From Trichostrongylus colubriformis (taxonomy: Eukaryota; Nematoda; Chromadorea; Rhabditida; Trichostrongylidae), in assembly GCA_963978905.1 (NCBI GenBank), contig OZ022258.1, forward strand, positions 59,411,638 through 59,475,637: a DNA stretch of 64,000 nucleotides. Direction: 5' to 3'. Below the pieces are notes generated by a model that was not told the DNA's origin, did no database searches, and worked only from the letters and a program-made list of their open reading frames with translations. Each line of letters begins with the position of its first letter. Within the stretch, counting starts at the first letter, position 1. The position numbers and the translations under genes are program-made. Positions 12,170-24,619 of the stretch are shown here, piece by piece.

Positions 12170-14171
12170 TGGATGGGTCGTCGAATGCGTTTCGCCCTTC
12201 GCGTTGATTCAAGAGCGCTGACACTCATAGGTGTTTAGCAGGGTGGACCAGGGACATTAATGGTGGGTGAACCGCATTGAAAACGGTTGATAAGATTCGA
12301 TAAGCAGTGTAAAAAGGCTAGAGTCGTCGAATGCGTTTCGCTTTTCGCATTGATCTCAGAGCGCTGACACTCATGGCAGCAGGGTGCGACTGGGATATCA
12401 ATGGTGGGTGATGATAACGGTTGATAAGATTCGATGAATAGCATGAGAAGGCAAATGTCGTCAAATCCATTTTGCCTTTTGCGTTGATCCAGGAGCGCTG
12501 ACACTCATAGGTGTTTAGCAGGGTGGGCTAGGGACATTAATGGTGGGTGTACCGCATTGAAAACGGTTGATAAGATTCGATAAGCAGTGTAAAAAGGCTA
12601 GAGTCGTCGAATGCGTTTCGCTTTTCGCATTGATCTCAGAGCGCTGACACTCATGGCAGCAGGGTGCGACTGGGATATCAATGGTGGGTGATGATAACGG
12701 TTGATAAGATTCGATGAATAGCATGAGAAGGCAAATGTCGTCAAATCCATTTTGCCTTTTGCGTTGATCCAGGAGCGCTGACACTCATAGGTGTTTAGCA
12801 GGGTGGGCTAGGGACATTAATGGTGGGTGTACCGCATTGAAAACGGTTGATAAGATTCGATAAGCAGTGTAAAAAGGCTAGAGTCGTCGAATGCGTTCCG
12901 CCCTTCGCGTTGATTCAAGAGCGCTGACACTCATAGGTGTCTAGCAGGGTGGGCCAGGGACATTAATGGTGTGTGAACCGCATTGATAACGGTTGATAAG
13001 ATTCGATAAGCAGCGTAAAAAGGCTAGAGTCGTCGAATGCTTTCGCATTGATCTCAGAGTGCTTACACTCATGACAGCAGAGTGCGACTGGGATATTAAT
13101 GGTGGGTGATGATAACGGTTGATAAGATTCGATGAATAGCATGAGAAGGCAAATGTCGTCAAATTCATTTCGCCTTTCGCGTTGATCCAGGAGCGCTGAC
13201 ACTCATACGTGTTTAGCAAGGTGAGCCGGGGACTTTAATGGTGGGTGATCCAAATCGATAATGGATGATAAGATACGGTTAGGAGCGTAAGAAGGGAAAT
13301 GTCACCAAGGCCGGTTCGCTTCTGCGGCTCACAGTGGAATGTTCACATTCGCAGGTGTTGTAGGGTACGGGGACCTCAATGGTATTGTTGGGTACAGGGG
13401 CCCCGGTAAAACTGAAAACGGCTTACGGTGGCTGATTAGAACCGTTGGCAATTGGATGGGATTGAATCCTTTGCATCGCTTGCTCCTACTACACGACCGC
13501 TTATGCAAAAGCGTCTGAAGGTCAGTGCCATTGGATGAACATTTCTGTTTGCGGTGATATCACTGTATCAACCGCTGATTGCCTAGCGTTCCAAAAAAAT
13601 GGTGCATTTATTTTGATACTGCGATCTACGTTGATTATCATAATACAACATATATTTGTGATAACAAAGCAAGCGTTTCTTTCGGAATCATTTTCTAATG
13701 CGGCACTGGCAGCAACATTGGATAGCGATCGCTAGACTATATAAAATGCCAGATAGTGAAGCACGTTTACGAAAACGATAAACGTCGATAATCGGGATAA
13801 GGATCCACCATCAGTGTGTAGGAATTAGATGCTCAGAAAGTGAACGAATTGTTACCAATCGATGCCATCGAATACAAATTTATCGATCTCTTAACTATCC
13901 CACTCCCAATGGTGACCTGAACCAGTTAGCTGACGCACACTATTGCGCGCGATTCATGTCGATTACGTGCAAAATGGGTTCGATGCAAAGCGGCTGAAGT
14001 ATATTAATAAAAAAATGCCATCTTTTCTGCTTTTGCATTTCAATATTCCTGCTGAAAGCAGAGGAAAGGAAATTTGCACTCAGTTCCATACACAGTTGTG
14101 ATCGTGCCGACCAAACCCATTTCACAAACATCGCCTTGAATAGCGCGCAGTAGTGTGCGCCCGCCAGCTGG
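12170..14171 (+). mobile_element. Helitron-like repeat copy A with 280-bp tandem array
   Basis: 12170-13290 is a tandem array of a 280-bp unit made of two related ~140-bp halves; each half ends in a 'GATAACGGTTGATAAGATTCG'-like block. The units at 12235 and 12515 are nearly identical, so amplification was recent. A non-tandem stretch (13400-13920) follows, then a ~250-bp terminal block bounded by inverted GCGCACAC...GCGCGC hairpins, ending in GCGCGCAGTAGTGTGCGC and CTGG at 14171. The same order recurs at 33825-35548 and, more diverged, 39956-41294. The 5' CTGTC head is missing here. Confidence 0.6.
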
Positions 14172-14457
14172 TATATTAAGATATGTCTAATATTTGAAAA
14201 TCGCAGAAATCCAAAAAATTGGATTCTCAAGTTGGGAGGATAATCTAGATTTCCATGGCTTCGGCTTTCGCGTTGAGCCTATTCGACACTGTGGAAAAGG
14301 ATCAATAAAAGCTCTTTGCAGGAATTCCAGGCATAGAGATTGGAGCAGTCCAAATAAACCTGGATGTCACCTCTATGGATCGCGCCCTCATAAGTCGGTG
14401 GAAGCTTATGGAGGAGTTTCGTGGAGGGGGGAGGGGGATGTGGCGGAAATTATCATA

Positions 14458-17230
14458 TCATACTCTATATATAAAGCAGAAGTTTGGTGTGTTTGTTTGT
14501 CTGTCTGTCTGTGTGTGTGTCTGTCTGTCTGTCTGTCCGCTCACCGCATAATATCTCGCGTCGCAGCAAAGCTGGGATCCTGAATTTTTAAGGTAATGTA
14601 GGGGTGTTAAGGGGACATCAATGGTGAGGGAACGGAAGTGATAGCACTGATAAGGGCTGATAAGAGTCTCGGAAGGCGAATGGCGGGAAATCATATCTCG
14701 CGTCGCAGCAAAGCTGGGACCCTGAATGTTTAAGATAATATAGGGGTGGAAAGGGGACATTAATGGTGAAGGAACGGAAGTGATAGCAACTGATAAGGGC
14801 CGATAAGGAGCCTCGAAAGGCGAATGGCGGGAAATACATATCTCGCGTCGCAGCAAAGCTGGGATCCTGAATTTTCAAGGTAATGTAGGGGTGGTAAGGG
14901 GACATTAATGGTGAGGGAACGGATGTGATAGCAACTGATAGGGGCTGATAAGGAGCCTCGAAAGGCGAATGGCGACGCAGCTGTGTTGTGATGGGCCGGT
15001 AAGGAAAGGAGGCATTACCTAGGGATACGCCGAGGGTACCTATGTCACTCCCACAGTACAGCGTCAACCATTTACTACCTGTCTGCACCACATACACCCC
15101 TATCTCATTGATATGATCTCTCAAATGAACTGTTGTCTGGAAAGGTCGGGCATGTTAGAATTGGGTAGATGCTGACCTAAGCGCACAGAGCACATAAGAA
15201 TTAAGCCTAGCTCCGCACACTGTGAGCGGGGCTTGCGCAGAAACTGCCGGTGTTCAAATTTAAGTCCACGCTCAGGTTCCAAAAATCAGGCAGGCTAGGA
15301 ATGGACCTGTAGAGGTCGGGCAAGTTAGGGATGGGTTGGGGTAAGCCAAAATGTACGGAGCACATGAGAGGCAAGCTAAAACCAGAATGGTGTGTTTGTG
15401 TGTGTGTATGTGTCCGTTTTTTGTCACATAATCTACTCTCAACTCAATTGCAACGTGGAGAGGTCGGGCAAGTTGGAAATGGGTAGGGGTTGACCAAAGT
15501 GTGCGGAGCTCATTAAGGACTAAGCCTAGCTCCGCCCACCGTGAGCGGGGCTTGCGCAGAAATGGTTCAAAAAATTGGCTAAATCAAGAGTGGGCCTGTA
15601 GGGATCGGGCAAGTTAAGACTCGGTAGGGCCTCATCTCAACTGTATCCTGGAGGGTCGCGCGAGTAAAGAGTGGTTAGGGGCTGACCTAAGCGTACAGAG
15701 CATATAAGAACTAAGCCTAGCTCCGCCCACCATGGGCGGGTCTTGCGCCGAAATCGATGAATAAACGAACTTAGGTCCTCGCTCAGGTGTTGGAAATCGG
15801 CCAAGTTAGAAAAGAGTCTGTTGAAGTCGCGCATGTAAGGACTGGGGAGGGACTGACCAAAGTAAAGGGAACACACAACAAGCAAATTAGGCACGGGCTG
15901 TGGAGGTCGGGCAGGTTAGTATTGGGTAGGGACCAAGTGTACGGAGCACATAGGTTCTAAGCCTAACTCCGCCCACCATGGGGGGGCCTGCGCCGAAACC
16001 GATGGGTGCTCCAATTTAAGTCCTCGCCTGGGTTCCGAAAATCGGGACGGTCAGGAATGGGACTGCTCAGGTCGTGCGAGTAAGGAGTGGGTAGAGACTG
16101 ACCAAATTGTAGGGAGCACACAAGGAGCAGAACGGGCCTGTAGAGGTAGGGCAAGTTAGCAAGTTAGGATAGCGCAGGGGCAAACACAAGTGTACGGAGC
16201 ACATAAGTTCTAAGCCTACCTCCGCCCACCATGGGCTGGGCTTGCGCCGAAATCGATGAATAAAGGAATTCAGGTCTTCGCTCAAGTGCTGAAAATCGGA
16301 CAAGTTAGGAAAGGGTTGTTGAAGTCGTGCGAGTAAGGACTGGACAGGGACAGACCAAAATGTAGGGAGCACACAAGAAGCAAATTAGGAACGGGCCTGT
16401 AGAGGTAGGGCAAGTTAGGATAGCGTAGAGGAAAACATAAGTGTACGGAGCATATAAGTTCTAAGCCTAGCTCCGCCCACCATGGGGGGGGGCTTGCGCC
16501 GAAATCAATGAATAAAGGAATTCAGGTCTTCGCTCAAGTGCTGAAAATCGGACAAGTTAGGAAAGGGTCTGTTGAAGTCGCGCATGTAAGGACTGGGGAG
16601 GGACTGACCAAAGTGAAGGGTGCACACAACAAGCAGATAAGGCACGGGCCTGTGGAGGTCAGGCAGGTTAGGATTGGGTAGGGGTCATGTGTACGGAGCA
16701 TATAAGTTCAAGCATAGCTCCGCCCACCATGGGCGGGACCTGCGCTGAAACCGATGGGTGCTCAAATTTAGTCCTCGCCTGGGTTCCGGAAATCGGGAAG
16801 GTCGGGAATGGGTATGTTGAGGTCGTGCGTGTGAGGACTGGGTAGGGACTGACCAAGGTGTTGGGAGCACACAAGAAGCAAGTTAGGTACGGGCATGTGG
16901 AAGTCGGGCAGGTTACGATTGGGTAGAGGCCATGTGTACGGAGCACATAGGTCCTGAGTCTAGCTCCGTCCATTACGGGCGGGACCTGCGCCGGAACCGA
17001 TGGGTGCTCAAGTTTATAAACCCTCGCTTGGGTTCCGAAAATCGGGAAGGTCAGGAATGGAACTGCTCAGGTCGTGCGAGTAAGAACTGGATAGGGACAG
17101 GCGAAAATGGGTACGAGTGTGTGGAGGTCGGGCAGGTTAGGGTTGGGTAGGAGTCAACCCACCAAACTTATGTACTCTGTACACATCAACCCCCTGTGTA
17201 TAGAGTACATAAGTTCTAAGCCTAGCCCGG
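14458..17230 (+). mobile_element. CTGT-headed repeat with ~248-bp tandem array (left inverted arm)
   Basis: Begins A|TCATACTCTATATATAAAGC, then a (CTGT)n tract (14495-14540). Three ~180-bp units follow, each with 'TCTCGCGTCGCAGCAAAGCT' (14560-15000). From about 15200 to 17230 an array of ~248-bp units repeats CTCCGCCCACCATGGGCGGG at roughly 15720, 15967, 16221, 16472 and 16720. The first ~2 kb recurs in inverse orientation at 24862-26784. No transposase is visible. All ORFs in it are translations of the tandem units. Confidence 0.7.
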
Positions 17231-17790
17231 CCATAATTGCAATATTGGTACCACACTCACAAAGTGACTGTTTGTTCTCGGTTACCATTAGGGAGTGGTG
17301 TGTTATTATCAGGGGTATCTCGGCAATCAGTTAAGGTCAATGTTTCTTATAGAACTGATACATGCACGTCCTCTCAAAACTTTTAATCCTCAAAAGTCAA
17401 CTACTACGGAGCGCCTCAGCGCTCACGATGAGACACCTCCAACTGCTGCCGCTCCTTTTAGCGTGGCCGCCCCTCTGCGATTGTGCCTTACACACTTGAT
17501 CAACGATGGGAAGGGGGTCTTCTTTCTTGGATTTTTTGACCGTTTCGATCCATCTTCCTTACTTTGGTACTACTAAGTGCTTCAATTCTATTTTTGTGTT
17601 CGTATCGAATCCTGCCTTTCTTTAAAGGGGTTTTGCCTTCAGCGGGGAAGGGGTTACAGATGGGTGCTGTGTCTCTTAGTTTCAACTAAAGCCGATGATC
17701 GTTGGAGGTTTGCTCACAATATATACAAGCCGCATATTATCCGTTCCCTGCTGCAATGTGCGCTCCCTATACACAGGGCCTATTCCTGCT
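17231..17790. other. Non-coding gap
   Basis: No gene, TIR pair or RNA recognised. Confidence 0.4.
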
Positions 17791-17795
17791 GCAAT

Positions 17796-17958
17796 GCGCG
17801 CGAAGCGCGCATGCGAAAGTCGGCTCGTCGCGCTAGCGGCGAGCCGAGAGTCGCTCCTCGTTACAAAGCAGAAAGCCCCAAAGCCACCCTGCCGGGGCGG
17901 CGAAGCCGCCCCTACGAGGAGAGTCCAGGAGGGTTGGCCGGCGTCAGCCGGCCAACCC
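17796..17958. repeat. Cluster of four GC-rich perfect hairpins
   Basis: Four inverted repeats in 163 bp: GCGCGC-GAA-GCGCGC (17796-17810), GGCTCG...CGAGCC (17822-17845), GGGGCGGC-GAA-GCCGCCCC (17894-17912), and 12-bp arms GGGTTGGCCGGC / GCCGGCCAACCC with a GTCA loop (17931-17958). Similar blocks occur at about 36060-36100 and 49995-50035, so this is a dispersed family. Class unknown. Confidence 0.75.
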
Positions 17959-17959
17959 G

Positions 17960-18700
17960 ACTGGTAGCCTTATGAAGTGACTTAGGTTGGTTTCGCCTTC
18001 AAATTCGTGTAGTATTTTCGAACAAAATGAGGGCAACAATGAACCAAGAGCAAAGTTGCTGAACTAGATCAAAGGAACCACTGTGAGTTCTCTGCTACAT
18101 GTCCACGAGTGCCTTGTATGATGACGTAGCCTGGCTTTCACTTGTTCGGGTTTTGTTTTCTTTCTTACGTTACTGCCGTTCTTCCATCTGTGCGCAGGGG
18201 TTTGATTACTAACTTCAGCGTGATTACTGCTATTACTGCCATGGCATTTGAAAGACTAAGGGTACCCTTGCGCCTATTTCCATTAACTTCACTGCGATGG
18301 AACTGGTGACAGTTGGAGTACACGGTCAGTAAGACCGCCGGATCGCGCGGTGACCATGCTCACCTTTTCACATGTTCTCTGTAACAGTTTCCTCCCTGAT
18401 TTATTTTGAAAATCGAGGACTATGAAACGAAATAAAATGAGAAACGGGTAGGACATTTGACTTTAGCCAAGTGGATCTTCTCGAAGATGGATGGCTTCAT
18501 TTTTATCTTCTCAGCTTGGAAATTATCCTTCTCTTGATTATCATGTATCGCTGGCATCACCTAATCATGGATACAGCGGAATAGACTTGTACGTATGATG
18601 GGGTTCACATGAACATATTGTATGAATAACTTATTTCGCAGAGCTAAAGGCCACAGACTAACATGGTCGCAGGCCGAGGTTCAAATCCGTGTGTCACCTA
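17960..18700. other. Non-coding gap before exon group
   Basis: Nothing recognised except a tRNA B-box-like GGTTCAAATCC at about 18679-18689, with no A box or pairing stems. Confidence 0.4.
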
Positions 18701-18711
18701 CTCCCTGTCAG

Positions 18712-21700
18712 AACTCCTGCTCCCAATTCGTTTTCAAAGATTGCTTGGCAGCGACTGAACGTAACCAGCAATGCTATCCCGGTGGTTTGAGTGCCTTTGT
18801 TATTGCATGTGCAATAGATTTCTTTAATGGTCGTAAAATTGATGGTCTCGTACGATTAGAACAGTATCGTTGGTATTCAGCTTTATGGAGTAAGATCTCC
18901 ATTCAGATTCGTCAGCGCTCGTCGGCGAGTGTCGCCAAAGAAATGAAGGAAATTTTTCGAGTAGCCAGCACAGGTGATCTGCAAGGCGCTCTCTTCCGGC
19001 ATGAGTTGTATAGGTGCTTATCGTTATAGCGAACTTATGTGAAGGTGACATACATGTGTCTTCTGGTACTTGCAGGAAAACAAACGATGTTCCGGATTGG
19101 GGTGTGGTGAAACTGTCAAGCGTTTTTCTTGCTCACGGTCACGAAAGAGAGTCTAGAAGTTTACTGGAACAGCATTACGAGGAAACAGGTGGACATCATC
19201 GTTTAGGTTAGTCAACTACTTTATGAGGGCGCCGGAAGGAAGAAAGAAAAGCGCAGATGGAGAATTGTTTTCTGTAAATGAAAAGGCTGAAATGAAGAAA
19301 TAGTGAGAAGCGAAACTCAAGTTGAAACGCATCTTGGGGCGCTGTTGCATTCCTAGTACGCTTTACTTCGTGCTGAAGCACTTCAGTGGTCGAGATGCCC
19401 AGGTGACGGACAGAGAAAGGCTAGTCCTCGGGGCCGACCCTTTTGTCATATAAACCACTAACTTTGTGTGTCGGTTTGTATGTCGGTCTGTATCTCTGTC
19501 TGTCCGCACGTGAGTGGTTGTGGTGTGGAATGATAGAGGAAATCAACCGGTCTACGTTTGGGGGAGACTAACTGGTGCAGGACTATCAGTCCAGGGCCAC
19601 AATGTCGTTGTGATAGCACTTCTCACTTATATACACCTACCACGTATAGCCATACTGCTGTGTGCTGACGTCGCACTAGGTGTAAGCACACTGTGATGGT
19701 ATTTAGGTATCCTATCCTTGCCAAACCACTTAGCTGGGTTGCTCGTGTTCAGGTTATCTTGTGCGTAGTCCGCAGCTTACCACTACGTGTGGCGCGCGAG
19801 GTACTTCGCGTAGCCAAAACTGGTACGAATGAAAATATGTTCAATTATTAAAGTTTGATAGAAAAATAACCAATCTGAGTAATGCATAAAGGTTGATTAG
19901 ATATTCGACGTCTGGGCACGTGCCAAGGCGTCGTGTTTGCAACTGTGGCAAACTAAAATTGGTTCGAACTGCAGGTGTTCGAGGGCGAGAACTGCCTCCT
20001 TCCGGTGTCTGCAATATTTTACTAAGTGGGGCGGAAACTAGTACTTTACATTAAATTGTTCTTGTAAGTATGCAAAGCAATGGGTGGTAAATAAGTATTA
20101 CGCCTAGTAATGGTGAAATGTACAGTCAATGCGATAAAAGTGTTGAAAATAGCTCGTAAACGCGTCTTCGCGCATTTTACAGTTTTTCTGCTATGGATCG
20201 ATTAATTGTTCATTTTTTTATCGAAGTTGGATATATTTTCGAAATCAGCTGGTCGAGTCTGCGAGCTGATTCTGATTGTTTTTGGTTTCTTCCAATTTGG
20301 TAGTGAGCCTTTTTTGATTTTCAAGAAGTTTGGGGACAAGCTCTTTCGAAATCTGGTGTGCTGGCGGGAAAATTTTGCCACAACTAGTTTAATCACGCAG
20401 ATATGTAGGATTTATGAAATCCTCTTCGTTTCAGATAAGCCCTTGGTCCCTGCTGTGGCCCTAGATAGCTCTTCCGTGCATACTCTGTGGGAAAACTGTC
20501 ATTCAGTTGTGGGAAAACTGTCATTCAACTCTCCACGTTCTCTCTTCTTGAAACCTCGGCATGACGTTGACATTATCCATGTACTGCTTTGAGAAACAAG
20601 GTTTTCAGCTGGATTATTTCTATTGGCGGCTTTACGTTCCGACCCTTTCGTCGTCTTCATAGGCCTTAAAGTGTCTCAGAGCTCCCTGACCCTTGACTTA
20701 CCCGATAAAGCGCCAAAAGCCCCTAGCATTCCGGACACAACCATTCAATCCGTGGAGACGTCGAATAGTCGAAAAAAATTGAACTCCGTGATTCACCGAG
20801 AGTGGTAGCACGTCGCTACCGACTCTTGTTAGTATAATGTGCGACTGGGAATTACTGTACAGCAGTCATGACAAAGTGACGACGCTATCAGCCGCGACAT
20901 CATTCTAACCCACAAAGCGGTACAAACAGTTGGAATTCACTTGTGATTGAGGGGCGCCCATTTCTGTTGTCCATTATTGGATTCCTTACGGATATCCAAA
21001 ATTCTTCTAATGCCCACTAGATGAAGTCTCCGTCTCTTGTGACAAAATTTTGCAATTCACATCAAAGTCATTCTCGCTGTGGTGTTCACGTCTGTGCCTT
21101 CCAGGTGGAGTTCTTATTGTTGCCATCGTCTTACTGGCCAGATGTTCACTAATGCGCATTATCAAAACTGATCTCCCCAATATACTTGCCATGGCACGCC
21201 GTACATTCAATCTCATAAGCGACAACAGATTTTGTGCTTTTTAGGCCTCTGAAGACGACGAAAGGGTCGAACGTTAGGCTGGTAATGAAATTGATCCACC
21301 TGAAAACCTCGTTCGGCAAAGCAGTACACGGATAAAATACTACCCTTTGATTCTCATTCTCGTATGCAGATACTCGAATGAAGTGTACTCTGTTTGATCT
21401 CCCACGAAGAATGCCGTCGAATGATGCATAAAACGCTCCGAGGTGATGAATTCGTTATTTTCCTTATTTTCGATCGGTCTTCTCATTGCTTCTGATCGAA
21501 GTCTCAAACTCTTGTCGGCCTCGGCCACGTGCAATCCACGTCCACGGGGTGTGAACACATTGGTACGAATGACCTACTTCGCACCTTCTTCTCACCCCAT
21601 GTGCGAAGACAGCGCACCTCATGTGCCAAGATTTACTTAACTAGGTGAGAGAACTCGGGAGTTAGCTATACACCGCTTAAGTCTGTAAGTTGAGCGTAGA

Positions 21701-24257
21701 TTCCACAAAGGAAAAAACAACATGGGCAAACTTCTAATCGAAGCTGTTTCTGTAGAAAAAGGAATGAGGATCATGGGAGTATGGTGACCACTGGCGCCAG
21801 GATGGATAAGAGGAATTTATAACTGTGAACTCTGAAAACAAATTTGCTTCAAAAGTGGTGATATGTGGCGAAACTCGCATTGAGAAAGCGTGACCCTGGC
21901 TCTTTTCACGATCCCGCAATTCTGCGTGCCCGTTGCAGCTCACCAGCCGAGCGAGTTGCCGGCGAAGGCGGGATATCGTTGCGTCTATTTAAGGCTCTCC
22001 GCCCCTCTGCAGTGATGTGTACCCTTGGTCCATGAGGTGTACGGTAAGATAATTACAGGGCTACTGTAGGTTACTGCGCACCTCACCTCGCACCTCCTGG
22101 CCCTGCTTGTGCATGGATTCTACCACACCACCTCTCACGTCACTTACCCCATGTTTTCAGGTTATGAGCCTTTCCCTCTCTCATCTTCCTATAGCCTCAT
22201 GCATGTGGCACCTCGTGGTCTCAGCATCGTCACAAACCTCATTTTTCGGTGCACTGAAATGTTGCTCTTCCGAACTGAAAATTGTTAGTTGGATTCCAAT
22301 ATGTCTCAAACGTGGGGAAAAGTTGGATTGAGGTAGGGATGGGTTTCTGAAAGTCGGAAGGGGCCTAGGCACAGTAGGCGGAGCGCACCCCCACTCCGAA
22401 TGGGTGAATCTTACAACAAAAATTGATATTAGGTTGGAACATAATTTCTGTCACACAATGACAAAAAATTTCAAATTTATTTTTCTTTATTTGTGTCTAA
22501 CTTCAATCAACAAAATATGCACCATTATGATCAACAATATATTGCCAACGAATAGGGAGATTATAGATGCCTTGCTTATAGAAGTCTGGAGATTTCTGGT
22601 CGAAGAAAGTCTGGAGGCCGATTTTGAGATCATCGTCATCTTTGAACTGCCGTCCATCGAGGAAGTGGCTCAGAGATCGGAATAGGTGGTAGTCAGTTGG
22701 GGCCATGTCCGGAGATTACGGTGGACGGGGGAGCTTCGTTTAACCAAGGTCCTGGATCCTTTGACACGCCAACTTTGCCACATGTGGGTGAGCGTTATCG
22801 TGGAGGAAGAGGTCTTGGTCCATTTTTCCGGTAAGTTTTGCCGCTCCGGTGTCCAATTGCCTGCAGTAGAGATCGGCAGTGGCTGTCGTGTTCGATGGTA
22901 ACAGTTTCCTATTTTTTTGAAAATTTTCAAAAAAAAAGTTTATTTCTCAATGCAATTTTTTGAAATTTTTCCTGTTCCAATTTGATCCGATTGAGCCATC
23001 GGGCTGCCGCCATATGAGAGACAGTACCTGGGTCCATCGACTGGTTAATTTTGTTAGTGGCCTCGCATGCTGAGGAACCGAGGCGGTGTTCGTGAATTTC
23101 GCACCTTTCGCGAAATTGCCGTAAATTCACTGCTAGTTGAAGCCGTAGAGAATATGAATGTGCTATTCAGAAGCCCTTTTCAGACGCTTCATATACCCTC
23201 CACTACCAAATGCTCCCGAAGCTTCCACAGTTTTCCCCAAGGAAAACAAAAAGTGACAGAAATTATGTTCCAACCTAATAAGTGGGTCACAACGCATCTT
23301 TGAGACCAGCGAAAAATCGGTGGAATGAACCGAAGTCCAAGCTATCCTGAACACATTTGAAACGAGAGGAAGCCCACCCACAATGGGCGGAGCGCGATGT
23401 GGTGATGAGTATTGAATAAATTTTTAGAAGAAGAATCCGATCAACCCGCTGACGCCCATAATGTTGCGCATGCAGTGGTATGCGCTAGCCCAAGTGGTTT
23501 CCTTCATACTTCTTGAAAAGTGGAAGCTGTTTCACTTCTAAATAGTAAACCTTAAATGTAAACCATCTTGTTTGGCTCAACGAGATGATTCCAAACATAT
23601 ACAACTTTGATGGAGAATCAGTAGCTAGTTGATTCATGGCAAAAAGCTATAAAATGCGAAAACGCGTTTTCATGCAGTTTTTTCCACTCTCAAGGCACTA
23701 GATGTATCTATAGCGAATACATAATGTGCGACATGGGTGGTACTCTCCTAGATTACCTCTATTTTCTGGCATTTCATACATTTCATGATGCCAAGTTAGA
23801 AAGTCGTTTGCAGCGAACCTCCTTGAAGAGGACCGCACGAATGACTGCATTGAAATTTTGATAGATCATTATACTTTTCTTCAGCCAGTGTTGGAATCTA
23901 ACAACTTCCTCTGCTACAAGTAGTTTCATCCTAAGGTGCTGAACGCGCAGTAAAAATTGCTCTTGGTCGCGAGTTGCTTAGTATCCTAACAAGGAGTGGA
24001 ACGCAAAATTTCCCCTCCTCATACTAATTTATACAACCGTTTAGAGCAATTTGCCTCTCCTGTATTATCTTTGTTTTAGCTAGAAAATCTCTGGTTCACG
24101 AAGAACAGGTGGTGGCAGCACTGTCAAGAGTGATGAATAGTAGAAAAAACGACGGACTGAAGAACGCACGTCTTCTGTATCGGTGGCTGCTGGACGGCAA
24201 ATTCTGCTCGAATAAGGATGTTTATATAGTGTTGTTCATTAAGAGAGCACTTGAAAG
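18712..24257 (+). CDS. PPR-like exons: continuation of the first gene or a second gene
   Basis: Three phase-compatible exons: 18712-19013, 19076-19206 and 24080-24257. Acceptors are CTGTCAG, CTTGCAG and TTGTTTTAG; donors are AG|GTGCTT, G|GTTAGT and AG|GTGGGT. The product is helical, with repeat-like segments 'LSSVFLAHGHERESRSLLEQ' and 'RLLYRWLLDGKFCSNK'. The style matches the gene at 49-8597. The first exon enters in phase 0, the same phase in which the 8355-8509 exon (or 8565-8591 read as internal) ends, so a single gene with a ~10-kb intron is possible. No stop codon is fixed: the last exon either reads on to TGA near 24360 or splices at 24258 to an exon I could not find. The 19207-24079 intron holds a foldback element and a mariner. 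Confidence 0.55.
19207..20130. other. Intron with CTGT-type microsatellite remnant
   Basis: At 19465-19505 there is a GTCGGTCTGTAT...CTGTCTGTCC tract like the heads of the repeats elsewhere, and at about 19790-19812 a GCGCGCGAGG...TTCGCG near-hairpin. Probably a degraded Helitron-like copy; the boundaries cannot be set. Confidence 0.35.
20140..21640. mobile_element. Foldback-type repeat with nested inverted-repeat element
   Basis: The outer sequence (20140-20570 and 21330-21640) is collinear with 31790-32310, for example CAGATAAGCCC and GGCCACGTGC blocks. It is interrupted by an element at about 20577-21330. That element's two ends, read inward, share TGTACTGCTTTG, AGGTTTTCAG and TTCGTCGTCTTCA, giving arms of ~90 bp. 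No transposase is present. All lies within the 19207-24079 intron. Confidence 0.55.
22100..23420 (+). mobile_element. GGCGGAGCG-type repeat split by a mariner
   Basis: 22100-22428 and 23281-23420 are the two halves of a diverged repeat whose sense matches the reverse complement of 57950-58448 and 61569-62560 (shared GGCGGAGCG and CACAATGGGCGGAGCG-like blocks). The mariner at 22429-23278 inserted at a TA between them. The CTGT head is missing. Confidence 0.45.
22429..23278 (-). mobile_element. Internally deleted mariner (850 bp)
   Basis: TIRs TTAGGTTGGAACATAATTTC on both ends, flanked by TA (22427-22428, 23279-23280). The minus strand keeps the HTH N-terminus ('GTVSHMAAARWLNRIK', about 22980-23030) and the C-terminus ('MAPTDYHLFRSL', about 22670-22706, holding the last catalytic Asp). 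The middle, including the first Asp, is deleted, so it could move only with a transposase supplied in trans. Confidence 0.85.
23421..24079. other. Intron sequence, nothing recognised
   Basis: A short block at 23640-23700 (AAAACGCG...TTCATGCAG) resembles the start of the foldback repeats at 20140 and 31790. Otherwise featureless. Confidence 0.4.
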
Positions 24258-24619
24258 GTGGGTTATAACGACAAACCAGTGTAGCAGTCGCACAATACTG
24301 CTTGCATCATGTGCTGAAATGATCTACCTTGACCGGTATCAACTAATAGATATAGACTGATACTTACATGTGAGTGCTTCAGTGAGATCTTTCCCGAGCC
24401 AGTGTTGACGGACAAATGTTACGCTGCGAATTGCTAAGCAGCTGATACATCTGTTGCTACTGATATCATATGTAGAACAAGTTATGGTCAGTCTTCACTA
24501 CTGCATATCACCTGTCTATAGATGGCCAACACCCTCCGGAATGTGGATTTTAGGTCCATACACTTTGTTACTTAAGTGATATCATTACGAACGAAACTTG
24601 AACTATAGTGATCGTACTG

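Noticed and set aside
12235..13219. Repeated 89-92 aa ORFs on the minus strand
   Set aside because: Exact products of a 280-bp tandem array; open frames arise from the period, not from selection.
15200..17230. CRISPR-like regular spacing
   Set aside because: Period ~248 bp with contiguous repeats and no short spacers, in a eukaryotic genome; it is a tandem array in a mobile element.
17796..17958. Bacterial contamination suggested by terminator-like hairpins
   Set aside because: Related hairpin blocks occur at 36053-36100 (inside a TIR element) and 49995-50035, and flanking DNA is continuous with nematode-type sequence.
18650..18700. tRNA gene suggested by GGTTCAAATCC
   Set aside because: No A box at the right distance and no acceptor, D or anticodon stems.
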